Source: Larimichthys crocea (taxonomy: Eukaryota > Chordata > Actinopteri > Sciaenidae). From it: a DNA stretch of 64,000 bases. The notes under the pieces were generated by a model. That model saw only the letters and a list, made by a program, of their open reading frames with translations. It made no database searches and was not told where the DNA came from. Location: NCBI RefSeq assembly GCF_000972845.2, contig NC_040025.1, positions 16,184,126 through 16,248,125 on the forward strand, given 5' to 3'. This document shows, in pieces, positions 42,499-54,345 of the stretch (its first letter is position 1; each line of letters begins with the position of its first letter). A program made the translations under genes and the position numbers.

Positions 42499-45400
42499 CT
42501 GGTGAGGGTATCTGTCCTCTACGTCCCTCCACCCTTTTGTTGCACTTCTTTAATCAGCAGGAGAAGAAAGCCATATTTTGGCTTGTCTGTCAGCAGTAGC
42601 CAGCCACGACGCCACTACAGCCGTAGCCCACGCTTTCCCCACTCCGATGCAACTGCCAGATAAAAATCAAGAGGAGAAGCGACGTTCGTTCACATTCACT
42701 CCTTCATGTCTCCGCCACCCACTCACCTCTTTTCTTCCATCCCTTTTCCTTGCCTATTGTTCATTTCCTCACCTCATTTTTTTTTTTTTTGCTTCTGAAG
42801 TCAGTTCAAGAAAACCCTGGCTCTGATTAATTTCTCCCTCTTGATTTTTGTTTGCATTTCTTGTTTTGTTTTGTTGGATGTTTTAATTAAGCTTATTTGG
42901 TTTAGGTTTTGTTTTGCACTGCGTTTCCTTTGCTAAAAAGGAAATGAACTCAAATGTCGCCGTAACATTACTTGCACATCTGGAGACTGGTTAACCTCTG
43001 AGGAAGTGACACATGAGGCAGACATAAGGTTTGTGAGAGAGAGCTTAGCACATTTTTCTCAAATATCTCTAAAGAAAGAAGAGTTTGTTCAATGTGATTA
43101 ATGATTGAACAAAGCAAAGGCTGATGCTGCTGTGATTAAGATGACCAAAATTAATTACCAGAAATGTAATTTACATGATTCACTATAAACTTTGGGACAT
43201 CTCTTGTGAAACACATTTTGAAAAATACCTAGTCATTGCTGAACAATGCAAAGTAAATATAAACAATAAAAATAGAGGGTTTCATCTATGACAGTGCGAG
43301 TTATGAGTCCTATCTCTAACTCCCTGCACTGAAATTTCCCCTAAATTCTGATAAACTGTGCCAAAACTGCTACTGAAAGTCTGTCTGGACACCACACTTT
43401 GCTCTCCTGTGTTTTGTCTTATTAGAGAACCTAGATTTCATGATTTTTGTACTATACAATGTAAACACACATACACATACGCAGAGTGCAACACCCCTAT
43501 ATATCACTTTATCAGTTTAGTTGGAGAAACACTACAGTAGCAGCAAAATATTAAGGTTGATAGCCGTGCAATCAAAGTGTCCCAGCAGTCCCATTGGGTA
43601 ACACACTCGATTGGACTGGTTGTCGGGCATATCGGGGACATGGCGGGAGACGGGCAGCTTGTAATGGGATGAGATATGCTATCTTTATTGTGAAAACATA
43701 AGAATGAAGGGGGGGAAAAAAGACACAGATTAGCTTTCCTGACAGTCGACCGTTTGAAGTTGATGCCAAAGTGCATTAGGGGCTGTTATTCCCTCGTTTT
43801 ATGCTCTTGCAAATACAGAACCACTCACAGGAAAAGGCGAGACTTGCTCGCTAATCAACTGATAATGGGTCACACTGTCCGTTTGCCATAGCCACCCGCC
43901 ATCCTGCGTGCACACTCATGGCACACTTGCTTCACACAGTTGACAGGCGCCGGCCTTTGTTTCATTGGATAACTTTGGGTGAATGACATGATGTGGATTA
44001 CGAGGGAGGAACCAGTAATATGACAACTTAAAACAGCTTAAATGCTTTAAACATACTGTTTGTAATCTATACAATGTAAATGATCTTTTTTGGGGTCAGG
44101 CTCACAAAACAAGGTATACCATCATACCTGACCTTTGACCTGCTTGTCTGGTGCCAGGAAGTTCCACCCTTCTCAGTCTATTGTCCACTTCAGTGCAGCA
44201 TCGCCTCAAACACAGCTCAATGGTGCTATTATTTTAAAATCAAGGCTGGGTAAAGCAACTAAAACCTCCACTTTTCACACACATTTTTCATCACTGTGTG
44301 TGTTAGACCTGTATTCATCACATGACGCATGCTGCGATAGGTGTATTCTTAAAGGTGAGGCATGGTGAGTAACTGCCAGCACAAAGTTATAGTCACATAA
44401 GCCAAGAATCATTCAGTGTGTGAAGCCACATCAGAATGCACCACCCTGCCTCTTCCTGCGCTGATAACATGGTGAGAGACAGTGGAATGGGAGGTGCAGT
44501 GGTGGGCAGAGAGAAAGGACGTGAGAGTGTGTGTGTGTGTTTGGGAGAGGGGAGGGAGGTGGTTAGGTGTCAGTTCCTTGACTTTCCTTTCCCCCCTCCA
44601 ACCCTTCTAGCGGCCTCCATCTGAGGAAGTGGATCCTGCAGAGTGTCTATTCAGCTCCAAGAGACAAGACAAACACTTGAGATGTCAAAGCCAGCATTGT
44701 TTTAAAAAACAATTTCTGTTTTACAATGACAGCTTCCTTATAAAAATAGCTTGGGATCCTAATTTCATCCTTGGCTGAATTTGTAGATGTCCAGAATTTG
44801 CCAACATTAGCGATCATTTAAGTCACAGAACAATAAAAACCTGGCCTGCAGGTATGCTCTTGTATTTAGCCACCAGCCCAGGTGCAGGCACAGGGGTCCA
44901 TTTGGAAAGAACAAAGCAGGGTAGGCTAACCCAGGCAGGATTTTCGTTTTCTGTGCTGTAGATTTGCAGGAAACCCAACCATTCACCCAGCCATGTACTC
45001 CCATCCTGAAATGGGGGAGTTAAATGCTAAAAGCCAGAAGGAGGCAGAGGGAGGCAGGAGGATGGGGGCACCAAAATAAAAACAAAAAAAACAACTAATA
45101 ATAATGACTATTTCCATCTCCAACTTGCAGATGTTTGCTTCCTTCCTTTCCCTTTCATGTCAGATACAAATCTTTTCTATTGTGCAGCTTTGAAGAGAAA
45201 CATCAGTTTGGGTAATTGTAGATTTGAAAGTGTTTGCTGCTTTTTTTTTTTTGTGATTGAGTCGTTCCCTGCACTTGTCATGAAGGCTGATATCTCTCAT
45301 CTGTGTTCCTTGGGCCAGACTTGAGCCATCATCAGTGTTTATCATAAGAACAGGAAGATGTAGCTTCGCCTTGCCACCCCTCCCTATAACATCCTGGGAT

Positions 45401-46300
45401 CTTCTGGAAACTTCCCTACACACAGATGCCTTTCCATGGTCACTGTGGAGCTCAGTGACCTATGCTTTATCAAAAACAAATTTTAAATGCTGCTTAGGTC
45501 AGGTGCTTTTTTTAATTTTAGATACGATCTGGTCTCAAGAATTTTACTAAGACATGCACTGACACAAAACTATGTGTATAAGCATCCAGAAAATACCAAA
45601 CAGCTCTGTTGTGAGTGAAGATTCTCTGAAACAAAGTCACTGGCCATGATGCATTGAGTCCTCAAGTGTTCCAGGAAGCTAGAGATAGGACTGTGACACA
45701 CTTTGACCTTTAACCCGCCATTAATTTAAGCTTCCGTATGTGATTACAGATATCAAACCCTTGAGACACAATGATTCCTTTCTTTTCTGCTCTCACTTTG
45801 GTATTATCTGACACATTTTACGACTCTCCCAGCTATTGTTCGGAGATGGATAAAAATAATATGATGTGACCAGCGGGTGTTTCCAGTGGAGAGGTCTTGG
45901 GTGCACTTGGTTCAGGGGGTCAGGCTGGCTCCCCAAACACAGGAAGGTAGCACTGTATGTCACAGTCAGAGGGGGTGTCAAGGCTGGACACTTGTGTTCC
46001 CTTTCAGACCCTCACCTTCAACTCTGTCTATTAATAACATAAGCATCACACTTGACCCGTACAAATGGATGGGTGGGTTGAGTTTGTTTTTTTCTGGAAA
46101 TCTCACTTCTCTAGGTATGATTCATAAAAGTTGATGATCAAGTGTCTGAAAGGTTTTCAAGTGTCACTGATTTAACTTAAAACAGCATCAGCATTTTTTT
46201 TTTTTTTTGCCCTTAAATATTTAAGGAGTTGGAGGCGGGTGTGGGGGTCATTGTGTTAACATAAGGAGGCTAATCATATGTTCTTTGTAAGGTTGAATTG
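42361..46300. other. Intergenic DNA between lmbr1l and dhh
   Basis: No exon chain or recognisable protein is found. The stretch holds a (TG)n microsatellite at 42467-42497, a pyrimidine-rich tract near 42720-42790 and A/T homopolymers. It is a plausible place for dhh regulatory elements, but none can be shown from one sequence. Confidence 0.5.
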
Positions 46301-46399
46301 GAGGCGTGTGCTGTCGCAGTGGGAGCGCGCAGAGGAAGGGAGGGCAATCTTGTCCGGACGCTAATAAGACCCAATGGCTGGTGCAAGGTGGCCAGGAGC

Positions 46400-46623
46400 T
46401 CCGCACCGCGACAGAAGACGGTGGACGAAGGAGAGAAGGAAAAAAACATCTGAAGAGAGAGAGAGAAAGAGAGAGACATTTCTGGATGGATAAGGAGGAT
46501 GAGAGCGCCACGGGAGAGTCCATAGGAATTGCAGGGGAGTCAGTCCGGCTTTCGGTGTGCGCGTCAGTTTGTGTGTCTCGTTAAAGGAGCTGCGTGGAGA
46601 GAGAGGGAGAGAGAGAGGGAGAC

Positions 46624-46655
<32 letters not shown>

Positions 46656-46658
46656 GCG
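46400..46658 (+). other. Putative non-coding first exon of dhh with (GA)n tract
   Basis: A GC- and purine-rich segment with long GA runs (46455-46490 and 46597-46655) ends at a strong donor, GCG then GTAAGTG, at 46659. The matching acceptor (ATCGCTGTAG) is at 47099-47100, 42 nt before the dhh ATG. The 5' boundary is a guess. The GA runs may be length-polymorphic. Confidence 0.5.
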
Positions 46659-47142
46659 GTAAGTGACTAGAAACCACACGAAAAACACCTGCGTCAAGGC
46701 TGGTGGTACCTGCGACGGACGTGTGAGGATGACTTTCAGTTCACAGGAGGCTTAGAAACTGCTGATAGTTGGGAGGAAAACTTTTGGGAAAGAAAACCTC
46801 ACAGACATATTTTATCTTGTTTTGAAAAGCTGATGCCAAACTTAAACTTGAGATTGCAGGCAATCAGATCATTTATTTGGTTATAGCTTTTGGTCAGACA
46901 TCAAACACTAAAGCAGTCCAAACCTAGAGCGAGAACAACTGACTTTGTATTGTTTTTAAAAAGAAGTACCTACATGTTCCAACAATTAGTAATTTTTTGT
47001 CACATCAATATCAGCTCTGATACCACATGATTTGGAATGGACCAATATTTGACCCTCATTCACATGCTATCACACACCTGGAACTGGGTTATCGCTGTAG
47101 GCACGGTGAGCCACTGACTCCTGGGAGCCCCAACCCTCCCCA

Positions 47143-50100
47143 ATGAAGCAATCCTGGTGGGCCCGCCTGGCACAGCTTGGCCTTCTTGCTGTGTGGACCT
47201 GTATATGGCTGGTCCAAGGATGCGGACCAGGCAATGGGTACGGCCCGCCCCGCCACAGGCTCAGGAAACTTACAGCCATGCACTACAAGCAGTTTTTCCC
47301 CAACTTCTCAGAAAACAACCTTGGTGCCAGCGGGAGAGCAGAGGGCAAGATCACACGCAACTCTGAGCGCTTCAATGAACTTGTGTGCAACTACAACCCA
47401 GATATTGTGTTCAAGGATGAGGAGAACACCAACGCAGACCGCTTCATGACTAAGGTGAGATTAAGGATTTTCTTAGCTGTTGATGATACACTGGATGACT
47501 TGTTTCCATTCACTCCTGTAATACCTGGTGACTGTTGCATGGTAAGTATAATTAAATGGGCGCACAGGGCAGAGGGTAAGCTGCAGGTTCACTAAAAACT
47601 GCTCTCTTGAACCTTTTTGAACCAATCCCACCGCTGGATGATTGATTAACTACCTTCACGAGGGGACAGACAGCAGTCCACAGCTCATACCCTGCCACCC
47701 TGCATGGCACCTTCAAATCCAATCATATAACCTCATTCATTGTTTGCCGTATTCTTCATGACCTGCCCTTGCCAGGCTCTTAGTGCACAAACAAATGTTC
47801 AGCACAAGAGTGTGTACGTTTTAATCAAACCCACCCTCCCTTTTCTTAAGATAAGAAGATCAGGATGTAATTCAACACTACCCTTTAAGAGACTGCGTTC
47901 CATTTCAGGAACACTTCCTTTTAATCTTTAACCAAAGTCTTTGTTATTGGAAATAAAACTATTCTTGTGTCAGGTTCTCAATGTGCCTGCCAGGGGAAAT
48001 ATCCAGGCATGGCACTTAAACTTGAATTCCTTAATGTTTACTGGGGATAGGTATCCAGATTCAGATCTCACACCTAGTAAAGACAATTGGTGGACTGGTG
48101 GATTTAATATCTGGGCAGGGAGATGGACAGCTTTGTGACAAAAACATTTTGAATGCCACACTGCTGAACATGACCACAATAGTTTCCTCAACACTCAGAT
48201 GTCACCCAGTTTTGGATGCTGCGGCTTTCTTTGATTGTTTAGGATATGAATCTGTGTTTCTTCCCCTCCCTGGGTGATGGAAATCTGCGGTCGTATGTGT
48301 GTGCCCTGCTGATGCCCAGTCTGAGTGTGTGTGTATGCGTGCATGTGCCCCTCTTTTGCCCAGATGTGAAAGACAGTCTTTGTGCGTCATTTAGAGGGGT
48401 CGCCTATACAAAATTCCCGCCTGCTGAAGTAATGGCACCGTTGGAAAAGCGACTATTGTAGTTCTGACAATGATACGCCTCTCTTCAATGGAATTGCGAG
48501 AAAAATGTAGCCAGTTTGTTTTCTGTCCCTCTCGCTTTCTCACTCTTGCTGTCACATTCAAGTCTATGCCCATACATTCTTCCCCTCTGCCCTCTCCCTT
48601 TGGTCCCAGCCCCGGCCCTCCGCTACACTGCTTCCTTCTCAACCCAACTTTTCCCCTCCCGCTCATACCCTCCTCACTTTCTTTCCCAACCCTCTTTTTT
48701 TTCATTCAGTTGCAAGATAAGCTTTATTTGGTCAATTACAACCCACAAGACCTGCCACATCACAAGTCACAAGAGAATAAGCATTGAGAAGATGATAATG
48801 AGTGCATCACCTCAGTTGCTGACGTCATTAATTTTCAGTCTGCTATTTTGTGACAATGCTGACACAGTCTGCAACATCACGGCCCGGGGGTGTTAAGAGT
48901 CACTGTTCACATTTCTGATCAAATGTCTCAGGGGTGAAACGGAGAAACTCATATGCCTGGAAAAATCTGGAAAGTTAGAGAATGGCCTTGATTATTCTGT
49001 CACCCTGTCGAAAAGGGCAAGGAATGTGCCAAACTGGCTACAGTAGCTTTGTTCTTGTATCCTGATTGTTTGAGCAAGGTTGAGATGGCCTTTAGCAGAG
49101 TAAAGGAGGGATTGTGTTTTGATGCCAGCACACAAACAGTCATAACCTGGGAGCCAGAGACAGTGCTGAAATACTGGAATTATTTTCTTCTGAGTTGCAC
49201 TGAAATTAGTCTGTGCACTGAGGTGTACAGTAGGCTCGCATACTGTACATGCCACTTGTACACGTAGGCTGTGGCCGGTCCTCTTGTAAATCAATGATTA
49301 CAAAATGTCACTTGACTTTGTTTCAAGTGCCTTTCACTGTGCATGGCACATTCTGCATATAGAGTGAAAATATATAATTATTGTCCTAAAAATCATTTTA
49401 ATTTCCTGAATTGAGGTTTTCAGGCTACATACTAGAACATCCAAAGATACAAGAGAAAAACTCACATTATAATACAAATGAAACAACGCACCCAACGCTT
49501 TGCTCTGTGCCCGACACTCATTTTAAAAGGCAAAATAAAACACAAAAAAGAGATTGCAATAATGTAACTATAAACATTCAGAATTACACAATAATACTAT
49601 ATGATACCATCCACACATTTTCTCTCTTATCTTCCTACACATAATGGTACTATCATGTGTTTATTATGATAATATTTATCAGTGAATCTTTGGATATATT
49701 GGTATTTTTGGTGTAGCTTATCATTTTTTTTATTGATAAAGTTTTAATGAAAATCATATAAACTTTAATATTTAACAACTGAAACTTTATATATATTTGT
49801 AAATATTATTAGTACTCTCTCTTTCTATAATTATTCTTGGCATTTTATGAATTAATAGACTGATTGATTTTTTAAAGCCAATATTTGAGAGTTTAAAAAT
49901 ATATATTTTTAATTTATAGCACATTTTTGATAAGTATCCCACAAATTTGGGCTAAAGAACAGTAAATAAATATATGTATTGGGAGACATGGGGACCCTGC
50001 TTATAAATCATATCACACACATCCCTGGGATTCCTGTACCTTTTGTTTTTTTCCCTGTATTATTTATTATTTATTGTTATTTATTGACTGCCATATGTGC

Positions 50101-51380
50101 CACTAGAGATACATCTTTGATGACCTAATATCATCTGATACATATGCAGATTTATCTGTTAATACTGTACACTTTACCTCTGTCATATTCTGTTCCTAGC
50201 GATGCAAGGACTGTTTGAACAAGCTGGCTATTGCCGTGATGAACCAGTGGCCAGGTGTACACTTACGTGTCACGGAGGCCTGGGATGAGGATGGTCACCA
50301 CCCTCTTGGCTCTCTGCACTATGAAGGCCGGGCTGTGGATATAACTACTGACGACAGAGAAACAGAGAAGTATGGTCTTCTAGCTCAACTGGCTGTGGAA
50401 GCTGGTTTTGACTGGGTCCACTATGAGTCCAAATATCACATCCACTGCTCAGTAAAAGCTGGTAAGTTTTTTTAAAGGGGGCTTTCATAGAAGATCATGC
50501 AGTTTACTGTGTATCAGGATTTTTTTTTAAACAATCATGTGTTAAGTCATCAGTTTGTGCTGATCTTCTTGCAGATCACTCTGTTGCAGTGGAAAAAGGT
50601 GGCTGTTTCCCTGGCTGGGCCCGGGTAACTGTTGCTGGAGGGGTTCAGAAGAGTCTGTCGTCACTGGCCCCTGGGGACAGAGTCATGGCCCTGTCTGGGA
50701 CAGGCCAAGTCGTATTTAGTCAAGTCCTCTTATTTCTGCACCGCAACCAAGAAAGCTGGTCTACTTTTCTGTCTCTGGAGACAGAAGATGGCCACCGATT
50801 GGCTGTTACCCCTCATCACTTGGTCTTTTTATCCCCCTATTGCAGACTCAACAGCTTTGAGTATCAGGCAGAGTTTGCTAGCAGAGCCAAAACTGGAGAC
50901 TGTGTTCTCATCCATGCAGCAGAGGGTCAAGTACGTCCATCTCGAATCATCTCAGTTTCAGTAGAGGAGAGTGCAGGAGTTTACGCACCCTTGACAGAAG
51001 CTGGAACTGTGTTTGTTGATGGGGTGCTGGCATCCAGTTATGCACTGGTGGAGGACCACAAACTTGCACACTGGGCATTTGGACCTGTGCGTCTCTTCTT
51101 TTCAGTCAGCCAGCTACTTTGGGGGGAGACGACAAAAGAGCAGCAGACCGTAGATACTGAGACAGCTAAAACTCCCCTGGATTATAGCACAAAGGACAAA
51201 GCAGGTGTATATATGAATAATAGTATTATGAACAAACAAGACAATCTGAGTGAACCTCTGAGGTTAGAAACGAGACCGAAGCACTCCTCCCAAAGACAGA
51301 CATCAGATGTGCACTGGTATGCTAGACTACTGTACAGTTTTGGATGTAATTTTTTAGACTCCAACATATTTCATCCTTAA
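47143..51380 (+). CDS. dhh: Desert hedgehog morphogen precursor
   Basis: Secreted Hedgehog ligand; the precursor cleaves itself and attaches cholesterol to its N-terminal half, which then signals through Patched. DHH acts in gonad and peripheral nerve. Exons 47143-47454, 50200-50461, 50575-51380 give 459 aa. There is a hydrophobic signal peptide, then CGPG with the palmitoylation Cys at residue 27. The Hedge domain has [24 protein letters not shown] and zinc ligands H144, D151, H186. The cleavage site is G201-C202 (GGCFPG), followed by the Hint domain with T270 and H273 (TPHH) and a C-terminal [11 protein letters not shown]. Oddities: Hint position 46, Asp in known hedgehogs, is His (H247), and the SCY motif reads SSY (S346). 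A Ser/Thr/Lys-rich linker (about 375-435) lengthens the protein relative to human (396 aa). Exon 1 opens 42 nt after an acceptor, so a non-coding exon lies upstream. Confidence 0.97.
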
Positions 51381-51469
51381 AAGACTAAAACTATAAACTC
51401 AGCACATGTTGCACATTCAGTCGTACAACTTTTGATACATTTACACTAACTCTTCCTATTCTTTTCTTC

Positions 51470-51475
51470 AATAAA
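51470..51475 (+). terminator. dhh polyadenylation signal
   Basis: AATAAA 90 nt after the dhh stop codon, in an AT-rich context followed by TTGCTTGCTTTTTTC, which resembles a downstream U-rich element. A later ATAAAACAAATTAAA near 51841 is an alternative. Confidence 0.6.
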
Positions 51476-52663
51476 TTAAAAACACTGGAAATGCTTGCTT
51501 GCTTTTTTCACCATTGTTAATCTATCATAATGAAATACATGCTAATACCCAAGCGATACAATACAAGAGAGTGAGTTTGATAAGACAAATTGTCTGAGCA
51601 GGTTAATATAAAAACAGTCATGCCAAAATGACTGTATCATAGTCTTTTTGTACATCATATTATTTCTTTTAATTATTTCAAATATATATGTAAAATATAT
51701 ATTCTAATGGGATAGGAATACAATTTCCCACAACAACAGAATCTTTATTTTTGTACTTTCTGAATCATAATATATAAATGTTTCATGTTATTATAATAAT
51801 TACACTACATGTATTGTATGTCCTCACTTGTTGTCATGTCATAAAACAAATTAAAATGTCATTTTATTAAGCACTCTGCTTTTTCTCTACCCTGGTGTTC
51901 ATTTTGTCAGTTTGTCTTTTGCTTGTTTGGCACAACAGAGTTGTTTTGTGTGAAAGAAAAACTGAAACATATGCGTGAGATCATTTCTAGAGCCATAGTT
52001 GAGCATTATGTACATCACAGTGTTCAAGTCCTCCCCGGAAACAGGCTGACGGGTTAATGAAAAACCTAGAGATACTTGATATTCTCCACACTGTGAAACC
52101 ACCTTGACTTTATCACAGTCACAAACTTTATCAGTTGCTACTTCAGTGGAGTTATCAGGTTTCTTTGAATCTTAAAGGAGACAGTTTTATTAGTATCCAC
52201 CAATCATTTTTGTATTACTAGTACCTTTTAAGAGGTTTAGTGCATCCTCTCGATGTTTACCACTTACTTGTACAGTTACAAGTTTGGTTCAACAGTTACT
52301 AGTACACATTTGATTTAATTCATTTGTATGAAGAACTACTTTTCAAGGGTTCATAATAATGTTTAAGAAAATATTCAGGACATGTAGTGTAAGGTTATAC
52401 ACCCCCTTGTGGAGGAACTGATATTATGCCTGTGAATTTTACTTCAAACATTTCATAAACTTGTACATATATTTACTACTCTAAATGATAATATAAGAAG
52501 AAGAAAGAGGAGAAGAGAAAGAAGAAGAAGATTTTGAAATTTTTAAAAATGTGGAATTGTAATACTTGTAGTTTATTGGTACATTTATGGACAGTGACAT
52601 ATTATTTATTTGTGATGCACTTTTTACGACACTGACAGTACAGAAAATACAATATAAAATACA

Positions 52664-52930
52664 CACCAACAGGCCACTTTATTGAATACACAAATCATTG
52701 TGAGCCAATACAACAACTGCCACATTCTCATGTATGAAAAAAGTGGCCAAAATATTAGAAACACCTCTCAATATAATGCAATCGAGTTTAACACTGTTGC
52801 AAACTACAACCTCGATAATAAACGATAATAAAACCTCTCTGACTAATTAAAGCTTTGTAAAAGAATGTATGGCAGAGTTGTTGTGTTGGATCACATTTGA
52901 TTGTACAAGTGTACCTAATGAAGTGCTCTG
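52664..52930. mobile_element. Non-autonomous DNA-transposon-like element
   Basis: The left end GGCCACTTTATTGAATACAC and the reverse complement of the right end, CACTTCATTAGGTACAC, form imperfect terminal inverted repeats. The interior has GTGGCCAAAATATTAGAAAC and no open frame of note. Its right half matches the fragment at 26965-27105. I recognise the general pattern from fish genomes but cannot assign a superfamily. Confidence 0.6.
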
Positions 52931-53716
52931 TGTATTCCAAGCAAGATTGCAAAGACATTTGATAGGGCCATTGCTAGGATTAAGAAAACAGACTCAAATG
53001 TATTCTATGATGGTAGCAAACTCTGTATTGTTAAATTATCTTTACAGTATATAAACAAACTGTAACAAATCATGCACTGAGCTCCTAACTTGTATTCTCT
53101 TCATCTGCTTTATGTTCTCTTGTAAACATCTGTGGAGGTATTTCTAGGGGATTATCCTTGAGATACAGGAGGCAGATGGGAAAGCACCCGCTCTGCTGAC
53201 TGGCCAATAGGAAAAGCCCAGAGCCCTAATACCACCCTCTATTTACAACCATCGGCCAATCAGTCACTCTCCTCCAACCAATCTCAGCTGCCCCCCTCCA
53301 AAAAAAATCTAATCCAATCTTGCTAAAGCTGAATGGGGAGTTAACTAATCCAGTCAGAGGGACCAGTAATAACCTATTTTCAAAATGACAACCTGCACAC
53401 CTCATGTTCAGGCAATGGGAAACACACATTTCCCAACCAAAATACACTGTAAAATACAAACCAGTGTCATCAATGTCTAAACATTTTTATCAAAATATAA
53501 GAAAGATGCAACAATGGAGATTCCTCAGGAGTTTGTTATGAGTGTGAAAATAACTGAGCGGCACAGAACACCTTCATTTTCTTCTGACATGTAGTCAGCA
53601 ACAATCAATCTTATGACTGATTGATAGCTAGACCTAGTCCTTTCAGAGTTTTACAGATTGTTAATTAATGTTAACACAACAGAAACTAATTATTTACTGC
53701 CTAATCTGGTGAACAA

Positions 53717-53722
53717 ATATAT

Positions 53723-53753
<31 letters not shown>

Positions 53754-53763
53754 GTGTGTGTGT
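53717..53763. repeat. (AT)n-(GT)n microsatellite
   Basis: Nearly pure AT/TA run of about 36 bp with one phase break, running into a short TG tract. Confidence 0.95.
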
Positions 53764-54289
53764 AAACATGATTTAATTCAATATGAATAGTATTTAACAA
53801 TTGAAATGGTCCTGTTAGGTCAAAGACATGGTCTACAAAGCATGTTTTTCCACACTTGATTTCATTGGGAACTGCTCTCAACTATTTTTATGAACGCAAA
53901 TAGCTCATGATAAGTATGAAAACAGCTCTTCACCAGAGTAATGTGAAAATTAAGTCTCTATCAGCTGCAACATGACTTTATTTGATGACAATATTCATAT
54001 TTTCAGGTCAGATTTGGAAGTCAGTTCCAATGAAGTTTTAGAGTTCCAACTGCATTCACCTTGTTGACAGGAATTCTTGTAACATGTTTCTCTTCGGCAG
54101 TCTTATCTGAGCCCTCGGGTGCACATTCTCCACAGATGCCTCTGCACATATAGTATGCAATACCACAGACGTTTCACAGTGCAGGGTCAGCTGCAGATCA
54201 CACCCCTGCAGCAGGTGGTGGTTGCTTAGGTAGCACACAATGTACTGCAAATGAGCTGTCAGGCATATGTGTGTGTGTATTCATTAACA

Positions 54290-54345
54290 TTACCTTTACA
54301 TTTGAGACATTTAGCAGATAGTATTCTCTACAGTGACTTATAAGT
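54290..54345. repeat. Decayed dispersed repeat (TTTAGCAGA type)
   Basis: The words TTTACATTTGAGACATTTAG, CAGATAGTATTCTCTACAGT and GACTTATAAGTG follow the same order as the motif at 4612-4690 but with several substitutions, so it is an old copy of that family. Confidence 0.5.

Noticed and set aside
47455..47595. Extension of dhh exon 1 frame as a longer coding exon
   Set aside because: The frame crosses a good donor (AAG/GTGAGA) exactly where hedgehog genes have their first intron, and the extension has no family similarity.
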